This document shows, piece by piece, positions 1-6,650 of a DNA stretch of 7,604 bases. Both the position numbers and the translations under genes were made by a program. The stretch comes from Minisyncoccota bacterium (lineage in GTDB: Bacteria; Patescibacteriota; Minisyncoccia; Phycocordibacterales; Phycocordibacteraceae): positions 1-7,604 of the forward strand of contig JAGOSU010000032.1 of assembly GCA_018062165.1 (NCBI GenBank). Direction: 5' to 3'. Numbering within the stretch: the first letter of the stretch is position 1; each line of letters starts with the position of its first letter. A model generated the notes under the pieces. It did not search any database. It was not told the origin of the DNA and saw only the letters and a list, made by a program, of their open reading frames with translations.

Positions 1-44
1 CTCCGTCTCGTCGATAGTGGATTGCGTGCTCCTTCAGCACCCAT
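1..44 (-). other. possible 5' end of a further ORF (runs off window edge)
   Basis: An ATG at 44-42 begins two bases after the TAG stop of the ATPase gene and stays open for 14 codons to the window edge, reading MGAEGARNPLSTRR. Such tight packing is normal in this segment, so it may be the start of the next gene. However, no ribosome binding site precedes it and 14 codons prove nothing. The same bases contain a small inverted repeat (GTGCT / AGCAC, 5-base loop, about 25-39), which could equally belong to a weak terminator. I do not recognise the peptide. Confidence 0.2.
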
Positions 45-46
45 AT

Positions 47-2794
47 CTAACTAAGATACCGTGAACGAATTGTGGCTTCAACTGCTGCTCTGTCGCGACC
101 GTAGGTAAGGTAGGAAAGCTCCCTGAGATCGTCTATCTGTGCTGGATTTCCAGGGGAAAGGTCACGGGTTTTGATGTTAAACGGCTTTTGCGGCACTCCC
201 TTGGAGAGAAGTCTGATGTAGGCGTTTCTGTTTTCGATGTTCACGAAGTCGAGTGCAGAGAATACTGGAGCAAATTGCTTAGCGAAGAACTCGCCGTCCT
301 CTTCTCCCACACGGAAGATTGCCATGCTTCCCACGTTACCGAATACCGCGTCTCGAATCTTCTCGTCCACCTGCTTGAGGAACTGGTGTGCAATCGTCAT
401 GGAGAGTTTGTACTTACGAGCTTCAGAAAGAATGCCTGGAATGGACTTGGTGGTGATGTTCTGGAACTCGTCGATATAGAGATAGAACGGCGGGAAGTCA
501 GCACGTGGGTTATCAGCGCGGCCAAGTGCGGACATGAAGAGCTTGCCCACAATAATGAGGCCAAGGAGATTGGCGTTGCGCTCACCGAGGCGTCCTTTGG
601 AGAGGTTGACCAAAAGAATCTTCTTGCTGTCCATAATCTCGCGGAAGTTGAAGGAGGATTCCTGCTGTCCCATGATTGGGCGCATGAAATCGTTGGCGAT
701 GAACTCGTCGAACTTGTTGGTGATATACGGCACGATGTTCTGAAGACTTGCCTCGCCTTCCGCCTTGGTAGCAATCTCCTCCCAGAACTGGTTCACTACG
801 AGGTTGTTACTCTTCGCAAGTTTGCGGTAACGGAACTCAGAGTTGGAGAGCACGCGCGAAATATCGAGCATGGTGGAACCTGACTCAGGATCCTCCATCA
901 CGAGCTGGGTAGCGTTACGGAAGTACTGCTCGAAGGCCGGACCCATCGATTCAGGGACGTCACCGTACAGCTGGCGGAAAATCATGAGCAGTTCGTTCAC
1001 GATGAACGATTTCTGTTCAGGCTTACTTGGATCGTACTCAAGCATGTTGAGACCGAACGGCCGGTCGATATAGGCCGGGTCGAAGTAAATGACGTCGTTG
1101 TAACGCTCGGGCGGAACGGTAGCGAGCACCTCAAGCACGTCGTTACCGTGCGGGTCAATAAAGCACACGCCCTCACCGTTCTTGATGTCCTGCTCAATGA
1201 GCGTACGTAGGAATCCGGTCTTACCGGTACCGGTCTGTCCGATGACATACAGATGGCGTAGACGATCCTGAGCGTCCATATAAATCTCAGACTTCGTGCC
1301 TCGGAAGCTGTTGCTACCAAGGTGAATGCCCTTGGATTCAAGCCCAATAGGGGCTGCGGCAGCAGTGAAGCGAGACTGCTTAAGGTGTGGGGAAGATTCG
1401 ATGCCCTTGGGTGGGAAGTGGTACATCGTGGTGAGCTCCCGAAGCGAGAGCTGCATTGCGTTTTCGTGCGAAAAGAGACGGAAGGAGAAATTTCGGAAGA
1501 ACTTACGCTCGTCCCCGCCCTTCATGCGCTTCCACTCCACACGGTTACCCTGCGGAGCCTCGAACTGATTGAAGGAGGACTCAAGTTCCCCAAGCACCTG
1601 GTTGGCCTTAATGGGGTCTGGCGACGAAACGGCAAGGCGCATGGTGACATCGACTACCGGAGCAGCGATCTTTGCCTCCACTGACTTAATGGTGGTCTCG
1701 TTGTGCGTGAGGTTCTCTTTGTCAGCCTTGAGGTCGAGGATGGCGCTCTCAATGTCGTGTGCAAACTCACCAAGAGCGTTCTCCGGAAGAGAGAGCGCAC
1801 GAAGCCTTGGCATGCCGCGCCTCAAGTTGTAGAGAATGCGTCGGAAGTGACGGACATACTTATCTCCTCTCGGTTTGAAGATAATTTGCAGAGAGGCCCC
1901 CTCTCCTTCGTTCTCAATCTTAGCGAAGGCGTTTAACACGGAGTTAATCGGATCGTAGTCAAACTCTCCGAAGTCTTTCAACGAAAGTGCTGGTTTGTCG
2001 CCAAGTCGCGCGACTGAACCCACCGCGGTCCCGTCTTGGGCGAAGATGTTGTAGTCGTTTGGCTGCTGTGTGATAACCGCATTTGGGAAAATAGCAAGAA
2101 TCTGCTTCTCAAACATGTTCGTGCGCCCGTTTGGAATTGCAGCAAAGAACTGAAGGTGAGGACGATCTACTGGAACTGAGAGTTCGAGTGAGAAGTACGG
2201 TGGCTCGCCATGATATGCCTGCTCTACCGACATCATGCCGGCATAAAACTGCTCCATCTTGGAGACGATTTCCTTAAAGTGCTTGTACTTAAGGTTATCT
2301 TTATCCGCCTCCTCCTGGTTAGGCTCTGGAAGTGAAATCTCATAGAGCGTCATGTGAAGCGCCTTCCATGTCGGCTGATTCTCAGCGAGACCCTTAATCG
2401 GCATTCCTGCACCGATGTAGGCGACAAGAAAACGGTGGAAGTCGTCCTCAAGGTGGGGGTTCTTGAGCTTAGAAAGAACGTTAAGGGCGTTGTGGATGCC
2501 TCGGTCCTCCATGATCTCCCGAAGCTCGTTCATGGTTGCGTCGTCGCTTTCCGGATCAAGATTAAGCGCAATCTCTCCGGCCTCCCGCTCCGACATGCGG
2601 TAGTTCGGATCGAGAACCTCCTCTGCGGGGGTCTCTTTGTGGTGAATGATGCGCTCGTGGATAATTTCGCCACGCGGCACATCCTGCATCATCTCAGCAA
2701 GCTGCTTCTCCTTGGCTTCAACTTGGGCGCGCAGATGCGCGAGCTCCTCTTCGTGAGAGGATAGGTTTTTTCGACCTTCCACATGTGGAGGCAT
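47..2794 (-). CDS. TraD/VirB4-like type IV secretion motor ATPase (T4SS DNA-binding domain family)
   Basis: This 915-residue AAA+/RecA-like ATPase belongs to the TraG/TraD/VirB4 superfamily, which powers transfer of DNA or protein through type IV secretion machines. A predicted coiled coil spans about residues 12-38. A region near 198-250 (starting PPYFSLEL, with a later FEKQILAIFP) matches the N-terminal domain I recall from CPR members annotated 'type IV secretion system DNA-binding domain'. The motor domain has Walker A GQTGTGKT at 519-526, an IDPHGND strand at 546-552, Walker B LYIDE ending at D775-E776, and a conserved IAHQFLKQ at 801-808. I see no transmembrane segment, unlike classic TraD/VirD4, so it is probably cytosolic or recruited to a membrane partner. 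The start at 2794 is the first in-frame ATG after a TATACT box; no clear Shine-Dalgarno sequence precedes it. The stop is TAG. Its partner machine and its substrate are not visible. The superfamily is firm; the role (DNA uptake, conjugation or cell-surface attachment) is open. Confidence 0.9.
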   Translation of the reverse strand: MPPHVEGRKNLSSHEEELAHLRAQVEAKEKQLAEMMQDVPRGEIIHERIIHHKETPAEEVLDPNYRMSEREAGEIALNLDPESDDATMNELREIMEDRGIHNALNVLSKLKNPHLEDDFHRFLVAYIGAGMPIKGLAENQPTWKALHMTLYEISLPEPNQEEADKDNLKYKHFKEIVSKMEQFYAGMMSVEQAYHGEPPYFSLELSVPVDRPHLQFFAAIPNGRTNMFEKQILAIFPNAVITQQPNDYNIFAQDGTAVGSVARLGDKPALSLKDFGEFDYDPINSVLNAFAKIENEGEGASLQIIFKPRGDKYVRHFRRILYNLRRGMPRLRALSLPENALGEFAHDIESAILDLKADKENLTHNETTIKSVEAKIAAPVVDVTMRLAVSSPDPIKANQVLGELESSFNQFEAPQGNRVEWKRMKGGDERKFFRNFSFRLFSHENAMQLSLRELTTMYHFPPKGIESSPHLKQSRFTAAAAPIGLESKGIHLGSNSFRGTKSEIYMDAQDRLRHLYVIGQTGTGKTGFLRTLIEQDIKNGEGVCFIDPHGNDVLEVLATVPPERYNDVIYFDPAYIDRPFGLNMLEYDPSKPEQKSFIVNELLMIFRQLYGDVPESMGPAFEQYFRNATQLVMEDPESGSTMLDISRVLSNSEFRYRKLAKSNNLVVNQFWEEIATKAEGEASLQNIVPYITNKFDEFIANDFMRPIMGQQESSFNFREIMDSKKILLVNLSKGRLGERNANLLGLIIVGKLFMSALGRADNPRADFPPFYLYIDEFQNITTKSIPGILSEARKYKLSMTIAHQFLKQVDEKIRDAVFGNVGSMAIFRVGEEDGEFFAKQFAPVFSALDFVNIENRNAYIRLLSKGVPQKPFNIKTRDLSPGNPAQIDDLRELSYLTYGRDRAAVEATIRSRYLS

Positions 2795-2810
2795 ACTCGC
2801 TCAGTATAAC
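2795..2810 (-). promoter_or_regulatory. candidate promoter (-10 TATACT) for the ATPase gene
   Basis: On the minus strand TATACT (2808-2803) matches TATAAT at five of six bases and lies 8 bases before the ATPase ATG. If it is a -10 box, transcription would start at or within a few bases of the ATG, giving a leaderless or nearly leaderless mRNA, consistent with no clear Shine-Dalgarno there. The hexamer 17 bases upstream, CTCTCA, matches the -35 consensus at only three positions and lies in the hairpin loop and stem. The call therefore rests on one box and its position. Confidence 0.3.
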
Positions 2811-2811
2811 A

Positions 2812-2841
2812 GCAACGCGCCCCCATGAGAGGGCGCGTTGC
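2812..2841 (-). terminator. perfect 11-bp GC-rich hairpin, possible terminator
   Basis: The arms 2812-2822 (GCAACGCGCCC) and 2831-2841 (GGGCGCGTTGC) are perfectly complementary around an 8-base loop. The hairpin begins 20 bases after the holin-like gene's TAG stop, where an end to the pyr/holin transcript would be expected. The 3' flank on the minus strand (TGTTATACT) has several T residues but no true T-run, so Rho-independent termination may be weak or assisted. The flank on the other strand is also T-poor. The stem is certain; its function is inferred. It could instead be an mRNA 3'-end stabiliser or an operator. Confidence 0.5.
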
Positions 2842-2861
2842 GGATAAAACGTCTGTGTTCC

Positions 2862-3191
2862 CTACTTCTTCCAGACTCCGAAGAGCGCGGTAATGAGCGA
2901 GAGCACAATTGAGAAGAAGAATGCTGGCCAGAAGCCATCAACCGTGAAGCCCGGAACTATCATCGCTGCAAGCAAGATAAGGAGCGCGTTCACCACAAGG
3001 GAGAAGAGTCCAAGGGTGACGACGTTAATCGGGAGCGTTAACAAGCCCACGACCGGCTTCACGAACACGTTGATAAGCGCGAGCACGACGGCGAGCACGA
3101 TAGCGCCGAGCACGGTCACGTCCACTCCTGGAAGGAGATAGGCGGTCAGAAGAATAGCGATTGCGGTAATGATCCAGTGCAGAAAGGTCAT
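2862..3191 (-). CDS. phage holin family 4 superfamily IV-like membrane protein (PF04020-type)
   Basis: This 109-residue, almost wholly hydrophobic protein has four predicted membrane segments at about residues 3-20, 27-44, 54-78 and 86-106. The core matches the pattern I know for PF04020: NVFVKP (41-46), LTLPIN (51-56), TLGLF (59-63), VNALL (67-71), VPGF (79-82) and a final VLSLI (96-100). The length is typical of the family. Although named after mycobacteriophage holins, these proteins are found in many bacteria with no nearby lysis genes, and their cellular role is not established. No endolysin or other phage gene is present here, so I do not infer a prophage. The gene follows pyrB by 55 bases with no convincing promoter between, so read-through from the pyr operon is possible. 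No Shine-Dalgarno is evident. The stop is TAG, 20 bases before a strong hairpin. Confidence 0.88.
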   Translation of the reverse strand: MTFLHWIITAIAILLTAYLLPGVDVTVLGAIVLAVVLALINVFVKPVVGLLTLPINVVTLGLFSLVVNALLILLAAMIVPGFTVDGFWPAFFFSIVLSLITALFGVWKK

Positions 3192-3246
3192 AGTGATTCG
3201 GGATTACGTGTAATGCTTGCCAAGGATACTCATTCCTGATGATACC

Positions 3247-4149
3247 TTAATGAAGAACCTTCAGGAGCAGTGCCATGCGCACAAAGACGCCATACTTGGC
3301 TTGCTCAAAATAGCGAGCGTGTGGTGAGGAGTCTACCTCAACTGGGATTTCTGTCTCACGAGGAAGCGGGTGCATGATAATTGCATCCTGCTTCATCGTA
3401 TCCACGAGCTCTCGCGTAAGGGTGAAATGCCCTTTAAATTTCTCGTACTCACCAAGGTCTTCAAAATACTCCTTAGGAATGCGGCCAACGTAGAGTACAT
3501 CCGCTTCCCGTACCGCAGCTTCAAGAGAGGTGGTTTCTGAAAACGAGACACCGTTCTTGGTAAGACTTTCCTTGATGTCGTCTCCCATTTTCAGTTCTTC
3601 TGGAGAAACAAAAATCATCTTGATGTTCTTGAACAATCGGAGCACAAAGGCGAGCGAGCGAGCGGTACGGTAGTGCTTGAGATCTCCAACGAACACTACG
3701 GTCTTCCCATCGATGCCGCCAGTCTCTGTATAAATAGTGTACAGATCCAGCAAGGCTTGCGTGGGGTGCTGCCCTACTCCATCTCCTGCATTAATGACGG
3801 GCACGTTAGAAACCGCAGCAGCTTTTGCTGCAGACCCTGTTTCAGGGTGACGCAACACGATTACATCTGCATATCCGTTCACGATGCGGATGGAATCCTC
3901 GAGTGTTTCTCCTTTCGAAGCTGAAGAAAACTCAGCTGCGTTTTCCGTACCGATAACGGAACCACCAAGTTTTACCATCGCTGACTCAAAGGAAAATCGA
4001 GTACGAGTAGACGGCTGGTAGAAGAGCGTTGCCATCACCTTTCCCTTAAGCGCGTCCTTGGGGTATCTCTTCACCAATTTGTCCACATCCTTAAAAAAGC
4101 CCTCGAGCATCGGGCGGTCGAACTGCTGAGTTTCAATGACGTGCTGCAT
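3247..4149 (-). CDS. pyrB: aspartate carbamoyltransferase catalytic subunit
   Basis: PyrB joins carbamoyl phosphate and L-aspartate to give N-carbamoyl-L-aspartate, the first committed step of pyrimidine synthesis. The 300-residue length is typical. Signature motifs are in order: the carbamoyl phosphate loop STRTR at 47-51, the SSASKGET loop at 75-82 that reaches into a neighbouring active site in the catalytic trimer, HPTQ at 128-131, DLKHYRTARSL at 156-166 carrying the aspartate-side arginine, and HPLPR at 260-264. The C-terminal pattern DSSPHARYFEQA (273-284) is also characteristic. I chose the ATG at 4149; an upstream in-frame ATG at 4206 would add 19 basic residues lying entirely inside pyrF. 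At 4149 the pyrF stop and pyrB start form TAATATG with one base between, so translation is probably coupled. The AGGAAG about 20 bases upstream is too far to be an ordinary ribosome site. No pyrI regulatory subunit is adjacent, so an unregulated trimer is plausible. Confidence 0.97.
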   Translation of the reverse strand: MQHVIETQQFDRPMLEGFFKDVDKLVKRYPKDALKGKVMATLFYQPSTRTRFSFESAMVKLGGSVIGTENAAEFSSASKGETLEDSIRIVNGYADVIVLRHPETGSAAKAAAVSNVPVINAGDGVGQHPTQALLDLYTIYTETGGIDGKTVVFVGDLKHYRTARSLAFVLRLFKNIKMIFVSPEELKMGDDIKESLTKNGVSFSETTSLEAAVREADVLYVGRIPKEYFEDLGEYEKFKGHFTLTRELVDTMKQDAIIMHPLPRETEIPVEVDSSPHARYFEQAKYGVFVRMALLLKVLH

Positions 4150-4150
4150 A

Positions 4151-4930
4151 TTAGCGGTACGAATTGATTTCTTCCTGGAGTGCCTTGGCGGCAGCCTTCG
4201 GATCACCAGAGAAGATAATGGCGCGAGAGGAGGAAATAATGAGGTTTGAACCCCCTGCCTCCACCACCGCCTTCACATCCCCACCCTGAGCACCAACACC
4301 CGGCACGAGGAAGGTAATGTCAGGAGCGATCTCGCGGACGCGCTTCATTTCTCCCGGATACGTCGCTCCAACTACGAGCATGCAATTATCGTTTGCGTTC
4401 CAGGTATTCTTCACGTTCTTTGCAACGTGCTCCCAAAGCGGTGCACCTTCCACAAGAAGATCCTGGAGTTCCTTCGCACCTTCGTTACTCGTCCTACAAA
4501 GGACGATGGTCGTCTTGTCCTTGCGTTCAAGGAACGGACCAAGGGCTTCAGCGCCGAGATACGGATGCACCGTAACTGCATCAAAACCAAGTCGGTCGAA
4601 GATGGATTCAACGTATCCTTGGTTGGTGTTACCGATATCTGCACGTTTTGCGTCGAGTATGGTGAAAATAGTTGGGTGGTTCTCCTTGAGATACTCAATG
4701 GTCATCTGGAGCTCATGCATGCCACCTTCTCCGCGCGCTTCAAAGAACGCTGAGTTAGGCTTGTAGGCCGCTACATGCTCATGTGTTTCGTCGATAATCC
4801 ACTTACAGAACGCGAACTGCGGGAACGCTTCGCGTGTAAAGCGCTCAGGGAGCTTGTGGAAATCCGCATCAAGCCCGACACAAACGAGTGAGCGTACTTT
4901 CTTTGCGCGTGCGTCGTATTTGGTACTCAT
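4151..4930 (-). CDS. pyrF: orotidine 5'-phosphate decarboxylase
   Basis: PyrF decarboxylates OMP to UMP, the last step of the pathway. The 259-residue TIM-barrel protein shows the catalytic strand DAKRADIGNT with D93, K95 and D98, a YKPN element at 56-59 supplying another active-site lysine, the PGVGAQGGD loop at 210-218 and the phosphate-binding arginine R236 in SSSRAI. Spacing and length resemble the longer 'type 2' bacterial OMP decarboxylases rather than the compact E. coli form of about 245 residues; this subtype call is from memory. The ATG at 4930 overlaps the pyrE TGA stop as ATGA. AAAGGA lies five bases upstream, which fixes the start and is the clearest Shine-Dalgarno in the operon. 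The gene ends TAA, one base before pyrB. Confidence 0.96.
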   Translation of the reverse strand: MSTKYDARAKKVRSLVCVGLDADFHKLPERFTREAFPQFAFCKWIIDETHEHVAAYKPNSAFFEARGEGGMHELQMTIEYLKENHPTIFTILDAKRADIGNTNQGYVESIFDRLGFDAVTVHPYLGAEALGPFLERKDKTTIVLCRTSNEGAKELQDLLVEGAPLWEHVAKNVKNTWNANDNCMLVVGATYPGEMKRVREIAPDITFLVPGVGAQGGDVKAVVEAGGSNLIISSSRAIIFSGDPKAAAKALQEEINSYR

Positions 4931-5568
4931 GCCATTCCTTTCTTCTCAAGAAACTTCTTGCCGTGTCCGACCGCGGTATTCACCGGAACACCGGAGGCAC
5001 AGAGCTGACACTCTTCTTCAGTCCATGATTCTGCCGGCAGTTCTGCGAGCCAACTGAAAGGTGCACCGATGGTGTCAGAGTTTATGGTCGCGGGGTCACG
5101 GTTGACCATCACGCACACCTGCGCGACATTCCCGTTTACCCCACGCACGGTGTCAACGACTTTTTTAACCGAACCACCAGTCGACGTGGTGTCTTCAAGC
5201 ACGAGCACATTTTTTCCTGCGACAATCTTGTCGTAGCTGCGGCGGAATACCTGGTCTTCCCCATCATCCTTCGGAACCTTCTCGGTGTACACCGAGAGCA
5301 CCTCCTTGCCAGTAATGCGAGAAAGATGATGCGCGGTCCACTGCGAGAGGATGATGCCGCCGAGTGCAGGACCGACGACAAGGTCAACGCCAAGGTCTTT
5401 GTTCTTTTCTGCGAAGAGTTCACAGATACGAGACGTTTCTGCCGTGTGCGGGAAAAGCGCATCCTTGTTCACGTAGATGCCCATGTGGCGACCAGAGGTG
5501 CCAACGAAATGGCTGTCGGTTATGACCGATCCCACCCGCTTGAGAATGCTCAGTACTTCCTGATCCAT
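4927..5568 (-). CDS. pyrE: orotate phosphoribosyltransferase
   Basis: PyrE transfers the phosphoribosyl group of PRPP to orotate, giving OMP. The 213-residue protein carries the type I PRT signature at 121-134 (VLVLEDTTSTGGSV), with the acidic pair E125-D126 contacting PRPP ribose, and the flexible-loop segment SVYTEKVPKDD at 92-102. A glycine-rich GPALGGIILSQ element at 66-76 forms the pyrophosphate side. The N-terminal FVGTSGRHMGIYVNKD region matches the orotate-binding half. Near the C terminus C187 and C190 form a CQLC pair followed by GVPV, resembling the CPLC..G.P tail I recall from Thermus-type PyrE proteins; a metal site is possible but unproven. The start at 5568 forms TAATATG with the pyrD stop. 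A weak GGA lies four bases upstream. The gene's TGA overlaps pyrF by four bases. Confidence 0.96.
   Translation of the reverse strand: MDQEVLSILKRVGSVITDSHFVGTSGRHMGIYVNKDALFPHTAETSRICELFAEKNKDLGVDLVVGPALGGIILSQWTAHHLSRITGKEVLSVYTEKVPKDDGEDQVFRRSYDKIVAGKNVLVLEDTTSTGGSVKKVVDTVRGVNGNVAQVCVMVNRDPATINSDTIGAPFSWLAELPAESWTEEECQLCASGVPVNTAVGHGKKFLEKKGMA
4936..4941 (-). promoter_or_regulatory. ribosome binding site of pyrF
   Basis: AAAGGA on the minus strand lies five bases before the pyrF ATG at 4930, inside the last codons of pyrE. It is the best Shine-Dalgarno match in the window and decides the pyrF start. The other internal operon starts lack a comparable site, so pyrF may receive independent initiation as well as coupling through the ATGA overlap. 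Confidence 0.7.
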
Positions 5569-5569
5569 A

Positions 5570-6649
5570 TTATCCGTTAGGATACGCGTCCTTTATCTCT
5601 TTGGCGAGGTACGGATTCCACATAGCACCGGTCGCGGTCATAACCACATCCGCACCTGCGTCTCGGTACTCCTTATAGTCCTCAGGGACCGTAACACCTC
5701 CGACACCTTCAAGAGAGAACGTGTAGCCATGCTTTTCTTTGATAGCTTTCATACGCTTCACGAAATCGAGTCCTGCCCATTTGATACCAGCACCGCAGAC
5801 ACCGCTCCTGAGGCGCGCAGGAGAGCCTGGAAGCGCCTGTTCACCAGCTTCGTTACGAACCTCAGCCTGAAGGGTATTAATGCCTGAAACGCCGTTAGCG
5901 TACTCGTTCACGATTTCCGCGAGTCGCTCCATATCAGCGTCCTCCTTGTAGTAGCCCACCTTGAGAATCAGTGGCGTGTCGCCAATAACGCTTCGAATCC
6001 CCTTCACGACCTTCTCAGTCACATCGAGGTTGTAGCAGACCAATCCTTCGTTTCCAATGTTCGGACAAGAAAGGTTGGTTTCAAGCACCTTCGCACCCGT
6101 TTCGTGAGACAGCTTTGCGGCAAGCACATAATCCTCCACGAACTCTTCTTGGCTCTGATTCTCGCGCACGGTACCCATGAACGAAAGCACCAGCACCTGA
6201 CCCTTGCCCGCAGCCGCAATGGCCTTCTTCACATCTTCTTGCCAGACTGCCGCCTCCTTTGAAGGAACGCCGAAGGAGTTGGTAATGGAGAGTGGCTCAG
6301 AGTACGTCGTGTCTGCAATAACAGGCTTTGCAAGCGCATTGAAATCTAAATCTCCCTCCGGGTGTATCGCGAGTACATTTGGCCAAGGGTGGCACGGAAA
6401 CACGCCGCTACGCACCGTCTTGTAGACCGCGATATCGAATCCCTTGCGGAACGCAGCTGCGCAGAACGCGCTGTTAAGAAGAGGTCCCGCAGGAATACCG
6501 AGCGGCGCGTATACCTTCTGCCCATGAAAGGTATGCATTGGCTCTCCCGTGTTCTCAACAACGTCTGCGTCTGCAAAAGCACCAAACGGTCCTTCAGCGT
6601 AGTTCTCGTCGTAAGACTTCAGTGGGTCGTAGAAAGGGGTGTGAAGCAT
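5570..6649 (-). CDS. pyrD: dihydroorotate dehydrogenase, class 1-like
   Basis: PyrD oxidises dihydroorotate to orotate on an FMN-containing TIM barrel. In the 359-residue protein the active-site loop NLSCPN (192-197) carries a cysteine, C195, as catalytic base, the class 1 (cytosolic) hallmark; class 2 enzymes have serine there. Other FMN/substrate residues appear in order: GIPAGP (51-56), K77 in AVYKT, SITNSFG (121-127), K230 in LILKVGYY, N258 in GINTLQA and a phosphate loop GVGGV at 315-319. There is no hydrophobic N-terminal membrane helix. The length exceeds the roughly 310 residues usual for class 1, mainly through a polar N-terminal stretch of about 45 residues (FYDPLKSYDENY...). The RSGVCGAGIK segment at 281-290 looks divergent. 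No pyrK is adjacent, so the electron acceptor (fumarate, NAD or other) cannot be assigned. The start ATG at 6649 forms TAATATG with the transporter stop; the stop TAA precedes pyrE by one base. Confidence 0.93.
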   Translation of the reverse strand: MLHTPFYDPLKSYDENYAEGPFGAFADADVVENTGEPMHTFHGQKVYAPLGIPAGPLLNSAFCAAAFRKGFDIAVYKTVRSGVFPCHPWPNVLAIHPEGDLDFNALAKPVIADTTYSEPLSITNSFGVPSKEAAVWQEDVKKAIAAAGKGQVLVLSFMGTVRENQSQEEFVEDYVLAAKLSHETGAKVLETNLSCPNIGNEGLVCYNLDVTEKVVKGIRSVIGDTPLILKVGYYKEDADMERLAEIVNEYANGVSGINTLQAEVRNEAGEQALPGSPARLRSGVCGAGIKWAGLDFVKRMKAIKEKHGYTFSLEGVGGVTVPEDYKEYRDAGADVVMTATGAMWNPYLAKEIKDAYPNG

Positions 6650-6650
6650 A

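Noticed and set aside
1..46. Fragment of a tRNA at the left edge
   Set aside because: The short stem and the GAEG-type reading recalled tRNA-antisense peptides, but no T-loop consensus or acceptor pairing can be found on either strand.
188..883. 231-codon plus-strand open frame opposite the ATPase gene
   Set aside because: It is fully antisense to the conserved motor domain (Walker B, IAHQ). Long antisense frames are expected opposite codon-biased genes, and its translation shows no recognisable domain.
1223..1234. 12-base perfect palindrome ACCGGTACCGGT
   Set aside because: It is the codon choice for Thr-Gly-Thr-Gly of the Walker A motif, so no separate function is needed to explain it.
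2354..2764. 136-codon plus-strand open frame opposite the ATPase N-terminal region
   Set aside because: It is antisense to a well-supported gene, has no domain features and no promoter or ribosome site of its own.
2862..3191. Prophage remnant suggested by the holin-like gene
   Set aside because: This family is common in non-phage contexts, and no endolysin, integrase, structural gene or attachment repeat is present.
3192..3248. Terminator or promoter between pyrB and the holin-like gene
   Set aside because: A bulged stem with about 10 pairs can be drawn near 3222-3248 but has no T-run, and TTGGCA upstream has no matching -10 box. Neither is strong enough to call.
3822..3838. Hairpin-like GCAGCA...TGCTGC in pyrB
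   Set aside because: It encodes an alanine-rich run (AAAKAAA) and lies mid-gene; repeated alanine codons explain the symmetry.
4150..4206. Earlier in-frame ATG for pyrB at 4206
   Set aside because: The 19 added residues are highly basic, unlike PyrB N-termini, and are an out-of-frame reading of the conserved pyrF end. The ATG at 4149 fits the operon's junction pattern and the usual protein length.
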